From contig NZ_JAJJMN010000001.1 of NCBI RefSeq assembly GCF_020905335.1, forward strand, positions 1,116,001 through 1,180,000: 64,000 nt of DNA. The letters are read 5' to 3'. The position numbers and the translations under genes were made by a program. Below are positions 44,085 through 51,963 of the stretch, piece by piece; positions within the stretch are counted from its first letter, which is position 1, and each line of letters begins with the position of its first letter. The notes under the pieces were generated by a model. The model was given only the letters and a program-made list of their open reading frames with translations. It was not told where the DNA came from and searched no databases. This DNA is from Flavobacterium lipolyticum (GTDB lineage Bacteria; Bacteroidota; Bacteroidia; Flavobacteriales; Flavobacteriaceae).

Positions 44085-45158
44085 TTACTCCGCAATAATT
44101 TTAAGAAATCTGCGTATAATTAACGCTAATATCATAAGAAAACTGGCTAATCCTCCACCTAAAACAATTCCCTTAAATTTACCCAAACGATTTTTAGGTA
44201 ATGGCAAAATTGGTTTATCAATTACTTGAATTAAGGGCGTTTCCTTTCTTAAAGTAACTTTAGCCAACTCACTTTGCTTTATCAACTCAGTAAGAATGGC
44301 TGTATTAGCTTGTACATCAACTTGTCTTCTAACTGATGGAGTCCGACGAACATTTAATGCAGGATTCAAGTTAAAAGTATTGTCATTGGCTCTAGCAACT
44401 CCTGCAATAGCACTATTAAGTTCATTACGAACAGAATCCACTTGACGTCCTAAGATACTCATATTCGCACGAGATTTTTTACTCTTTGTATCAATATAAA
44501 ATTTCCCTACTTCACTTGCTAATGCTTTACAAAAATAAAAAGAGAATAATTCATCATTGGAGGATACGTCCATAGTGATAATTGAAACTTTTTTATCTTT
44601 CTGAGCTATAAACAACGAGTTTGTAGACAAATTTTGATAAATTACTCCAAGTATACTATCATGAGCTCTAGTAAAATCTTTGCGATTTACGTTAGGCAAA
44701 AATTGAATCACACTCAATTTTGGATTTTTATTCCATTTATCTCTCCAACTATTTTTCTGTATATACATTTCTGCCAAAGAAATTACTTTACCGTTAACTG
44801 TAACAGGAGTCAGTAAAGTTTGTTCTACCATGGCACGAGATTTAAATAATTCGGTCAAATTGGAACCAGAAAATACTCCTCCTCCTCCTCCTCCAACATC
44901 TATCCCAAATGAACTTGCCAAACCTAAAGCACTTCCTAAACCTCCACCTGCACCTTTTTCATCTTCCAGCGCAAAAGTCAATGTCGCGGTGTAAATAGGT
45001 TCTTTTATGAACGACCATGTCAGTCCCAAAACAATTCCTACTACTCCAGCTAATATGATTATTCTCCATTTAGAAAGTAAATAATTATACCATAGTTTTA
45101 CTTTTTCTAACAACTCCTTTAACGAAATTTCATCGTTTTTAATAGTTTTTCCTTCCAT
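44085..45158 (-). CDS. wzz: Wzz/GumC-like chain-length regulator without kinase domain
   Basis: A 357-residue polysaccharide co-polymerase. One membrane helix lies near residues 33-52 (IILAGVVGIVLGLTWSFI) and another near the C-terminus (GIVLGGGLASFLMILALII), with a periplasmic coiled region between, preceded by KPILPLPKNRLGKFK as in other Wzz proteins. There is no cytoplasmic kinase, unlike the Wzc at 54378. A tract of six GGA codons encodes GGGGGG near residue 90. The ATG at 45158 is preferred to the TTG one codon upstream. Paired with the SLBB export protein just upstream. Confidence 0.86.
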   Translation of the reverse strand: MEGKTIKNDEISLKELLEKVKLWYNYLLSKWRIIILAGVVGIVLGLTWSFIKEPIYTATLTFALEDEKGAGGGLGSALGLASSFGIDVGGGGGGVFSGSNLTELFKSRAMVEQTLLTPVTVNGKVISLAEMYIQKNSWRDKWNKNPKLSVIQFLPNVNRKDFTRAHDSILGVIYQNLSTNSLFIAQKDKKVSIITMDVSSNDELFSFYFCKALASEVGKFYIDTKSKKSRANMSILGRQVDSVRNELNSAIAGVARANDNTFNLNPALNVRRTPSVRRQVDVQANTAILTELIKQSELAKVTLRKETPLIQVIDKPILPLPKNRLGKFKGIVLGGGLASFLMILALIIRRFLKIIAE

Positions 45159-45166
45159 CAAAAAAA

Positions 45167-47686
45167 TTATTTAAAAGCAGTAACAATTAATAATGCCAAA
45201 CTAGCAAAGGCCGTACCAAGACCAGCCCACTCTCCAGCCGTCATTCTTTTGCCCTGGGGTTTTTCAGGGACTACAATTTGCGAATCAGGCTCCACTCTAG
45301 GATAAGATCTAAAAAACAAAAATGATGTCGTTACAGAAGCCTTACCGTTTGGATAAATAATATAAGCTTTTCTCTTCCATCCTTTGCTATCCACACCTCC
45401 TACAGAGTTTATGTAATATTTAAATCCTTTACCACTTCTATACGGAATTTCGGAAGTTAACAATACATTCCCCGTTACTTTTACTCCTTCATTATAAACT
45501 GACACCTCAATTTCATCGCCAGGAAACAAAGTAACGTTTGAATAGTGATTTTTATCTTTTACAATCTTTTCCCAATTCACAGGAATAGTTGCAAATTTTA
45601 ACTCGTCTCTGAGTTTTTTAGATAGTTTAGAACTAAGTGTGTCTTTTTCTTTTGCATTCAGACCTTCCTGTTTTGGTTTCAGCGCTTCTTCTTCCGCAGT
45701 CAGTTTTTTATCCAAATTAAGATTTACAGTTTCTAATTGTTCAATTTGTTCTTGCTTTATTGGCCTTTTTATTTTCATACCATCCAGGTTCGCAATAGAT
45801 GTTAAACCTCCTGCTCTCATCACAACATTATAAACAGTTTCTTTTTTATTTGCCAAAACATATTTACCCGGATAGGTAACAGCTCCACTTACCTTAACCA
45901 TTTCAGGTTTTTCGTAAACTGCCATTCTTCTTATGTTGATCACATCAAAAGGCTTTAATACAAAATTTTTGATCTGCTCGTTGTTATCAGCGGTAATTTC
46001 AAGCTCAACCAATTCAATTTTTTTTGGGTCAGCATCATCGATTACATCAGATTTTACCATTCTGGCTATTTCCACTCTTTTTGATGCCGATCCAGTCAAA
46101 CCACCAACTTGTACTACAAGATCATTTAAAGTTAGATTTTCAAAATACTCGTATTCGCCGGGATTTTTAACTTCTCCGTCAATTGTTACTTTATACTCCT
46201 CTCTAAACTCTAAAATAGAATACACTGTAACAATATCTTCTCTTCTAAGCTCCAAATCAGCATTTAAATCTCCAGATAAAGCAGCACTTAAATCCACATT
46301 AACAATTTCAGTTGTTAAATCGGTCTTCAAACGAATAATCCTTGCTCTTTTGCTATAAGCATCTTCCTTAAGTCCTTCAGCTCTGGTAATAAGATCTGAG
46401 ACTCTCATTCCTTCACTATAAGAGTAATAATCTGGTCTGAAAACAGCTCCTTCAATTTTAATACGATTTTCGAATCGGTTCAAGATCTTTGTCACTTTAA
46501 AAACATCTCCTGATTGCGGAACATAGGAGCCATATTCACTTTCGTTGATATCATGAACTTTAAATTCCTTTCCTGTTTTCTGAAGTACATTTACTGAAGC
46601 AGTATAAGCAAACTCATTGAATCCTGATGCAAAACTCAAAAGATCAGAAAACTTTTCTCCTTTTTTCATCTCGAAAATACCAGGTCGTTTCACCTCTCCT
46701 TCAACTGTCACTCTTTGCGTATAAGCAGGAATTCTAATAACATCATTGTCTTTTAAACTAACGTTATCAGACTGATCGCCTTTTACCAGAAACTTATAGA
46801 TATCAACATTCTTATAGACTCTGTTATTTCTAATCAATTCAATATTTCTATAACTACCATTCTTACCTGGCCCCCCTGCTAAATGAAGTGCATTATATAC
46901 AGAGGCAAGAGACGAAACAGAGTAGTTACCTGGTTGTTTCCCTCCAACAATTGTTACTTTAATTGTTCTAATATCACCTAAACTAACACTAACCTGAGAT
47001 TGTCCGGATCGAACCGTACTATAAACTCTTGCTACTGCAGCTTTTATTCTTTGTGAAGCAGCTTCGATTGACATTCCGGCTACTGCTATTTGTCCAACAT
47101 TTTGAATGGCAATTTTACCTTCAAAATTAACCGGAACAGTATCATCAAACTGTTGAATACCATATATACTAACTTCTAACTTATCACCTGGTCCTAAAAT
47201 ATAGTTTACAGGTGTCGCCATTTTCAAATCCGGCTCAAAATTTAAAGTTGGATTATCGAACAATTCGGATCCAAAAATCAAAGCATTTAATGAATCTTTT
47301 ATTTTTTCATTTTTAATCTTCTCTTGTTTTCTTCCAAACTCAGAATCTTTATCAAACTCTTTTGACTTATCGTCTTTCTTTTTATCCTTATCTTTCGAGT
47401 TCTTATCTTTGTCTTTACCGTTTTTTTTCTCGTACTCTGTTACTCGTGTTCTTAATTTATCGAATTCACTTTGAGCCATTCCTTTTGACAAAGCCATAGA
47501 CTGAACATCGTTAATGTTTGCATTATTGCTTTTTAACTGAGCAACAATCTTACCGATTTCGTCATCCGATAAATAATCTACTTTTATGGTACTTAAATCT
47601 TTCGACTTTATTAGATCCTGAGCATTTGCATTAAAAGACGCTAGCAAAATAAAAAACAAAGCAAGAACGTATATTATCTTTTTCAT
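45167..47686 (-). CDS. Large SLBB-domain polysaccharide export protein
   Basis: Start placed at the internal ATG at 47686, giving 839 residues that begin with a clean signal peptide (MKKIIYVLALFFILLASF, then NANAQD); the frame is open 16 codons further. After a coil and a lysine/aspartate-rich linker (roughly residues 85-125) comes a Wza-type polysaccharide-export domain (INYILGPGDKLEVSIYG-like, NVGQIAVAGMS). Repeated SLBB domains follow, and a hydrophobic C-terminal segment (GLGTAFASLALLIVTAF) ends it. It is about three times the size of the Wza lipoprotein at 56835 and lacks a lipobox. Together with the Wzz-like neighbour it makes a second export pair in the locus. Confidence 0.85.
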   Translation of the reverse strand: MKKIIYVLALFFILLASFNANAQDLIKSKDLSTIKVDYLSDDEIGKIVAQLKSNNANINDVQSMALSKGMAQSEFDKLRTRVTEYEKKNGKDKDKNSKDKDKKKDDKSKEFDKDSEFGRKQEKIKNEKIKDSLNALIFGSELFDNPTLNFEPDLKMATPVNYILGPGDKLEVSIYGIQQFDDTVPVNFEGKIAIQNVGQIAVAGMSIEAASQRIKAAVARVYSTVRSGQSQVSVSLGDIRTIKVTIVGGKQPGNYSVSSLASVYNALHLAGGPGKNGSYRNIELIRNNRVYKNVDIYKFLVKGDQSDNVSLKDNDVIRIPAYTQRVTVEGEVKRPGIFEMKKGEKFSDLLSFASGFNEFAYTASVNVLQKTGKEFKVHDINESEYGSYVPQSGDVFKVTKILNRFENRIKIEGAVFRPDYYSYSEGMRVSDLITRAEGLKEDAYSKRARIIRLKTDLTTEIVNVDLSAALSGDLNADLELRREDIVTVYSILEFREEYKVTIDGEVKNPGEYEYFENLTLNDLVVQVGGLTGSASKRVEIARMVKSDVIDDADPKKIELVELEITADNNEQIKNFVLKPFDVINIRRMAVYEKPEMVKVSGAVTYPGKYVLANKKETVYNVVMRAGGLTSIANLDGMKIKRPIKQEQIEQLETVNLNLDKKLTAEEEALKPKQEGLNAKEKDTLSSKLSKKLRDELKFATIPVNWEKIVKDKNHYSNVTLFPGDEIEVSVYNEGVKVTGNVLLTSEIPYRSGKGFKYYINSVGGVDSKGWKRKAYIIYPNGKASVTTSFLFFRSYPRVEPDSQIVVPEKPQGKRMTAGEWAGLGTAFASLALLIVTAFK

Positions 47687-47735
47687 ATTTGAGTTAAAAT
47701 TTAACCTTAAGTTTGGTTGAAACGAAATGTTCATT

Positions 47736-48782
47736 TTATGAATATTGTTTATGGTAATAATCTTTATAAGAACCAGAAGTCACATTCTGTAACCATTCTC
47801 CATTATTCAAATACCAATTAATTGTCTTTTCTAAGCCTTCTTCAAAAGTAACTGAGGGTTTCCATCCCAATTCTTTATTAATTTTTGATGCATCTATGGC
47901 ATAACGCAAATCATGTCCCGGTCTGTCTTTTACATAAGTAATTAATCCCTGTGAAGTTCCTTCAGGTCTACTTAGTTTCTGATCCATAATCTGGCATAAT
48001 AGTTTAACCAAATCTATATTTTTCCACTCATTAAAACCTCCAATATTATAAGTTTCATGATTTTTACCTTCGTGAAAAACTAAATCGATAGCAATAGCAT
48101 GGTCTTCAACAAATAACCAATCACGTGTATAATTACCATCACCATAAACTGGTAAAGCTTTGTTATTTATAATATTATTAATAAAAAGAGGTATCAATTT
48201 CTCTGGGAAATGATAAGAGCCATAATTGTTGGAACAATTTGTCAACACATAAGGTAAACCATAAGTCTCTCCATAAGCTCTCACAAAGTGATCTGAACTT
48301 GCCTTAGAAGCAGAATAAGGAGAATTAGGATCGTAAGAAGTTGTTTCTGTAAAAAGTCCCTCAGCTCCAAGTGAGCCGTAAACCTCGTCAGTGCTGATAT
48401 GATAAAAACGTTTTCCTTCGAAATTCCCTTTCCATTGATTCTTCGCCGCGTTTAGTAAATTCATTGTCCCTATCACATTCGTTTTAACGAAAGCTAAGGG
48501 ATCTTCAATAGAACGATCGACATGAGATTCTGCAGCCAAATGCAAAACGCCGTCAAAATTATGTTCTGAAAAAAGTTCATTTATAAAAGTTTCATCCACA
48601 ATATCTCCTTTTACAAAGGTATAATTAGACTTATCCTCAATATCTTTAATGTTTTCAAGATTTCCCGCATAAGTCAATGCATCTAAGTTAAAGATTTGAT
48701 ACTCTGGATATTTATTTACAAAACGTCTTACTACGTGTGAACCAATAAAACCGGCACCGCCAGTTATAAGAATCTTCTTCAT
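47736..48782 (-). CDS. rmlB: dTDP-glucose 4,6-dehydratase
   Basis: A 348-residue SDR with ILITGGAGFIGSHVVRRF, LDALTYAGNLENI, GVLHLAAESHVDRSIEDP, YHISTDEVYGSLG, SPYSASKASSDHFVRAY (Tyr-x3-Lys) and SNNYGSYHFPEKLIPL, the standard RmlB signature. It is the second step of dTDP-rhamnose synthesis. It lies 18 kb away from rmlC, rmlD and rmlA in the same strand, so the rhamnose genes are split within the locus. Confidence 0.96.
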   Translation of the reverse strand: MKKILITGGAGFIGSHVVRRFVNKYPEYQIFNLDALTYAGNLENIKDIEDKSNYTFVKGDIVDETFINELFSEHNFDGVLHLAAESHVDRSIEDPLAFVKTNVIGTMNLLNAAKNQWKGNFEGKRFYHISTDEVYGSLGAEGLFTETTSYDPNSPYSASKASSDHFVRAYGETYGLPYVLTNCSNNYGSYHFPEKLIPLFINNIINNKALPVYGDGNYTRDWLFVEDHAIAIDLVFHEGKNHETYNIGGFNEWKNIDLVKLLCQIMDQKLSRPEGTSQGLITYVKDRPGHDLRYAIDASKINKELGWKPSVTFEEGLEKTINWYLNNGEWLQNVTSGSYKDYYHKQYS

Positions 48783-48794
48783 TTTACTTTCTAA

Positions 48795-49802
48795 TTAATT
48801 TAATAATTCTGAATTTTGCCTTTCCAGCTCACCATATAAGTCTTTTACATCTTGCGAATTCTCTTTTTGCAGAATTAAATTGGCAGTATCTGTATAGACA
48901 AAAATGGTGTTTTTTAATCCTAAGAATGCGGTATATTTTTCGGTACCAATAATCATGTTCCCATTATCATCGATAGAATGTCCTCTTGACACTAAATAGT
49001 CGTAAACGGATTCAAATGATCCCAGATCCGACCATGAAAACGCTGCAGGAACAACTTTTATTTTCTTACTGCGTTCCATAACAGCATAATCGATACTTAT
49101 GGATGGGATTTCTAAAGACAAATCTAAATCTAAAAAGCCCTCGTTATTAGCTTGCCAAACAGCTTTAGATTTCTCAAAAACGTCCGGTTGAAATTGTTTC
49201 AATTCCTCTAAAAGAACTCCAGCTTTAAAACAAAACATACCACTATTCCATAGAAAATTACCTCTTGCGATGAAATTTTTAGCAGTGGTTTCATTTGGTT
49301 TTTCACGAAATGAAACTACTTTATCGCCTTTTGATTCAATGTAACCATATCCTGTTTCCGGTTTAGTTGGAATAATCCCAAAAGTTACTATAAAACCTTC
49401 TTTAGCCTTTACAATAGCTTCATCTATCGCTTTATTGTAATCTTCCATCTTTTCAATAATATGATCAGACGGGGTTACAATTAAAATATCATCAGGATCA
49501 CAAGCAAATGCAGCAAATGCAATCGCCGCGGCTGTATTTCGAGGAGTCGCTTCAACAATATTAACATACTCTCTTTTAGACTTATCCATTACTTTGGCAC
49601 TAAGAGAATGATTGTCTACATTGCCAACAACCATTACTTTATCAGCTAAATGATTGTTGCGATCGACTGTCAATTCAAATAAAGACTTTCCTTCAAACAT
49701 TTCCAAATATTGCTTGGGTTGACTTTTTCTGGATAATGGCCAAAGTCTGCTCCCAATACCTCCGGTCAAAATAACATGTATGATCGAATTATTTACTTCC
49801 AT
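48795..49802 (-). CDS. manC: Mannose-1-phosphate guanylyltransferase
   Basis: A 335-residue single-domain enzyme. LTGGIGSRLWPLSRKSQPKQ is the pyrophosphorylase signature, then TPRNTAAAIAFAAF, VTPSDHIIEKMEDY, FREKPNETTAK, FLWNSGMFCFK and SIDYAVMERS. It lacks the C-terminal phosphomannose isomerase domain of longer ManC proteins. It makes GDP-mannose, which in this window would be used by GMD at 16371 in the ABC-type cluster. Confidence 0.92.
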   Translation of the reverse strand: MEVNNSIIHVILTGGIGSRLWPLSRKSQPKQYLEMFEGKSLFELTVDRNNHLADKVMVVGNVDNHSLSAKVMDKSKREYVNIVEATPRNTAAAIAFAAFACDPDDILIVTPSDHIIEKMEDYNKAIDEAIVKAKEGFIVTFGIIPTKPETGYGYIESKGDKVVSFREKPNETTAKNFIARGNFLWNSGMFCFKAGVLLEELKQFQPDVFEKSKAVWQANNEGFLDLDLSLEIPSISIDYAVMERSKKIKVVPAAFSWSDLGSFESVYDYLVSRGHSIDDNGNMIIGTEKYTAFLGLKNTIFVYTDTANLILQKENSQDVKDLYGELERQNSELLN

Positions 49803-49833
49803 TTTTTTAAAAAAATAAAAAAAGCCTTTTTTA

Positions 49834-51147
49834 CTATAGCCTGTTATCAGCTAAAGTACCTAAGACTCCTTTTACATCGTATAATAAACTATTTTCTTTC
49901 TGCAACTCTGAAAAATCCAGTTTTAAAAATTCAGCATGTGCTACTCCAAGTACAACAGCATCGAATTTTTCTTTTGGTACAGAATTAATAGTTTGTAATT
50001 TGTATTCTTTTTTAACTTCCTCTATACTGGCTAAAGGATCATATAATGTGACTGTTATTCCGTATTCTTTTAATGCTTTGATTACATCAACAATCTTTGT
50101 ATTTCTGACATCCGGGCAGTTTTCTTTGAAAGTAATTCCAAGCATTAACAGATTAGCTCCATTAACAGAAATTCCTTTTTTTATCATCAGTTTTACCACC
50201 TGAGCAGCCACATATTCCCCCATACTGTCATTTAAACGTCGTCCTGCCAAAATTATTTCAGGATGATATCCAAATTCTTGAGCTCTCTGTGCCAGATAGT
50301 AAGGATCTACACCAATGCAGTGTCCTCCAACCAATCCGGGTTTGAAGGGTAAAAAATTCCATTTTGTGGAAGCTGCTGCCAATACTTCCTGAGTATCAAT
50401 ATCCATCAGATTGAATATCTTGGCTAACTCGTTTACAAAGGCAATGTTAATATCTCGTTGTGAATTCTCTATCACTTTAGCGGCCTCCGCTACTTTTATT
50501 GAAGGTGCCAAATGTGTTCCGGCAGTAATTACCGATTTATAAAGAGCATCTACTTTTTGACCGATCTCCACAGTAGACCCTGAGGTTACCTTTAGAATTT
50601 TCTCAACAGTATGTTCCTTATCACCAGGGTTTATTCTCTCAGGCGAGTATCCTGCAAAAAAGTCTTCGTTAAATTTTAAACCGGAAATCTTTTCTAAAAC
50701 CGGCACACACTCTTCCTCTGTTACACCGGGATATACAGTCGATTCGTAAATAACAATATCACCCCTTTTTAATACTTTCCCAACTGTTTCACTAGATTTG
50801 TATAATGGAGTCAAATCAGGACGATTATTTTTATCTACCGGAGTAGGAACTGTTATCACGAAATAATTACAATCTGCGATATCTTCTACAGAAGTTGTAC
50901 AGTACAACCCTTGTCGGTCATCAGAATTATTGATCAAAACCTTCTGCAAGGTTTCATCATCTATTTCCAATGTAGTATCTGTACCTGATTTCAGAGAAGC
51001 AACTCGTCCTTTATTGATATCAAAGCCTACAACGGCATATTTTGTAGCAAATAATCTGGCCAAAGGTAAACCAACATAACCTAAGCCAATAACCGCTATT
51101 TTTATGTTTTCATCCAATTTGTATTCTTTTTTATCCACTTCAGTCAT
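49834..51147 (-). CDS. wbpO: UDP-N-acetyl-hexosamine 6-dehydrogenase, WbpO/TviB-like
   Basis: A 437-residue NDP-sugar dehydrogenase. IAVIGLGYVGLPLARLFA is the NAD site, then VITVPTPVDKNNRPDLTPL, YESTVYPGVTEEECVPVLE, AGYSPERINPGDKEHTVE, IENSQRDINIAFVNELAKIF and the catalytic cysteine in GGHCIGVDPYYLAQRA. SPERINPGD and IENSQRDINIA are the marks of the WbpO/TviB/VipA group, which oxidises UDP-GalNAc or UDP-GlcNAc. A 4-epimerase of the WbpP/TviC type is encoded at 53384, so UDP-GalNAcA is a likely product. First gene after the promoter at about 51.2 kb. Confidence 0.9.
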   Translation of the reverse strand: MTEVDKKEYKLDENIKIAVIGLGYVGLPLARLFATKYAVVGFDINKGRVASLKSGTDTTLEIDDETLQKVLINNSDDRQGLYCTTSVEDIADCNYFVITVPTPVDKNNRPDLTPLYKSSETVGKVLKRGDIVIYESTVYPGVTEEECVPVLEKISGLKFNEDFFAGYSPERINPGDKEHTVEKILKVTSGSTVEIGQKVDALYKSVITAGTHLAPSIKVAEAAKVIENSQRDINIAFVNELAKIFNLMDIDTQEVLAAASTKWNFLPFKPGLVGGHCIGVDPYYLAQRAQEFGYHPEIILAGRRLNDSMGEYVAAQVVKLMIKKGISVNGANLLMLGITFKENCPDVRNTKIVDVIKALKEYGITVTLYDPLASIEEVKKEYKLQTINSVPKEKFDAVVLGVAHAEFLKLDFSELQKENSLLYDVKGVLGTLADNRL

Positions 51148-51173
51148 TTCAATTCACGGCTCCGCCCTTCTGA

Positions 51174-51189
51174 GTCACAATATTTTGAC
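51174..51189. promoter_or_regulatory. Imperfect 16-bp palindrome in the leader of the Wzy-type cluster
   Basis: GTCACAATATTTTGAC differs from its reverse complement at only one symmetric pair. It lies between the predicted transcription start (near 51208) and the start codon at 51147, so it could be a protein-binding site on DNA or a small RNA hairpin. Function not known. Confidence 0.35.
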
Positions 51190-51214
51190 ACAGACACCCT
51201 ATAATTATTTTCGG

Positions 51215-51245
51215 CAAATATAGTATATTAAGTCAAGTTAATCAA
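51215..51245 (-). promoter_or_regulatory. Promoter of the Wzy-type cluster
   Basis: TATATTTG (51215-51222 on the minus strand) is a perfect Bacteroidetes -7 element. A TTG at 51243-51245 lies 20 bp upstream, the expected place for the -33 element. This would give a leader of about 60 bases before the start at 51147. It directly follows the terminator behind the antiterminator gene, which supports a new transcript here. Confidence 0.62.
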
Positions 51246-51341
51246 TACGCTTTCCCGTAATACCCAAAAAAACGGACTATTAAAAAAAACTTAATCCAAC
51301 AATCCTCTATCAATCAGCTTGCAAAAAATTACATTATAAAA

Positions 51342-51389
51342 AAAACAGAGAAATAAAATCTCAAATTAAAGAATTTTACCCTCTGTTTT
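51342..51389 (-). terminator. Probable rho-independent terminator after the NusG/UpxY-like gene
   Basis: Nine-base-pair perfect arms (51342-51350 and 51381-51389, AAAACAGAG type) enclose a 30-base loop. They are followed on the minus strand by an unbroken run of eight T (CTCTGTTTTTTTTATA). The long loop may hold a smaller A/T stem. It lies 27 bp past the stop codon at 51417. Confidence 0.6.
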
Positions 51390-51416
51390 AACTAAAATAA
51401 TTAAACTATAACTAAT

Positions 51417-51881
51417 TTATTTGTATTTTATTTTAAGCACACATCCCAAAGATTCTAAAACCAATATATAATGTGTATTTGAAACTTCCTGAACTATCGC
51501 TTCCTGATTACTAAAAGCTCCGGATTCTATTTTAATTCGGTCTCCGCTCTGAATTGAAGTCACTGATATATCGCTTATATTTGGAGCTCTCAGACTTGCT
51601 TTTATACTATTAATTTCTTCATTGCGAACTATGGCCGGTTTCCCCAACCAAAACAAATAACGGACTACCCCTGCTATCTGGAAAACTGAATTTCGATCAA
51701 TATCTTTCAATTGAACGAATACATAAGAATTAAAAAGGGGAACTTCAACTTTCTTCTTTCTGTCTGACCAATCTTTCACTTTCGTAATTAATGGGCAATA
51801 ACATTCAATCCCCATTTGAATCAGTCTATCCGCAACTTTCTTCTCCCATTTCGGTTTTGTATAAACAACATACCAATTCAT
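51417..51881 (-). CDS. NusG-like transcription antiterminator, UpxY/RfaH type
   Basis: A 154-residue protein. The NGN domain covers residues 1-100: WYVVYTKPKWEKKVADRL, GIECYCPLITKVKDWSDRKK and VPLFNSYVFVQL. It is followed by a KOW domain, from SGDRIKIESGAFSNQEAIV to the C-terminus. This is the size and layout of UpxY proteins, which in Bacteroides let RNA polymerase read through long capsule operons, and of RfaH. It is not the housekeeping NusG by context. It lies after the wza-wzc-ugd genes and just before a terminator and a new promoter, rather than as first gene of the operon as UpxY genes usually are. Confidence 0.88.
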   Translation of the reverse strand: MNWYVVYTKPKWEKKVADRLIQMGIECYCPLITKVKDWSDRKKKVEVPLFNSYVFVQLKDIDRNSVFQIAGVVRYLFWLGKPAIVRNEEINSIKASLRAPNISDISVTSIQSGDRIKIESGAFSNQEAIVQEVSNTHYILVLESLGCVLKIKYK

Positions 51882-51963
51882 AATTTTCCTTTACAATGAA
51901 TAAAATCTCCAACATCCTCACTTTCCTATTTTCTATTGAATTTCACTTCAATATCTTTTTCAA

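Noticed and set aside
44877..44894. Six tandem TCC (GGA on the coding strand) in the wzz-like gene as a phase-variation site
   Set aside because: The unit is three bases, so slippage only changes the number of glycines in a flexible loop; it cannot switch the gene off.
45933..46358. A 141-codon plus-strand open frame inside the large SLBB export gene
   Set aside because: It is fully antisense to a well-supported gene, its translation is low-complexity Ser/Thr/Ile-rich sequence mirroring the coding strand, and no promoter is seen.
47687..47734. The upstream ATG of the SLBB export gene as the true start
   Set aside because: It would put 16 polar residues before an excellent signal peptide; the internal ATG at 47686 gives a normal secreted protein.
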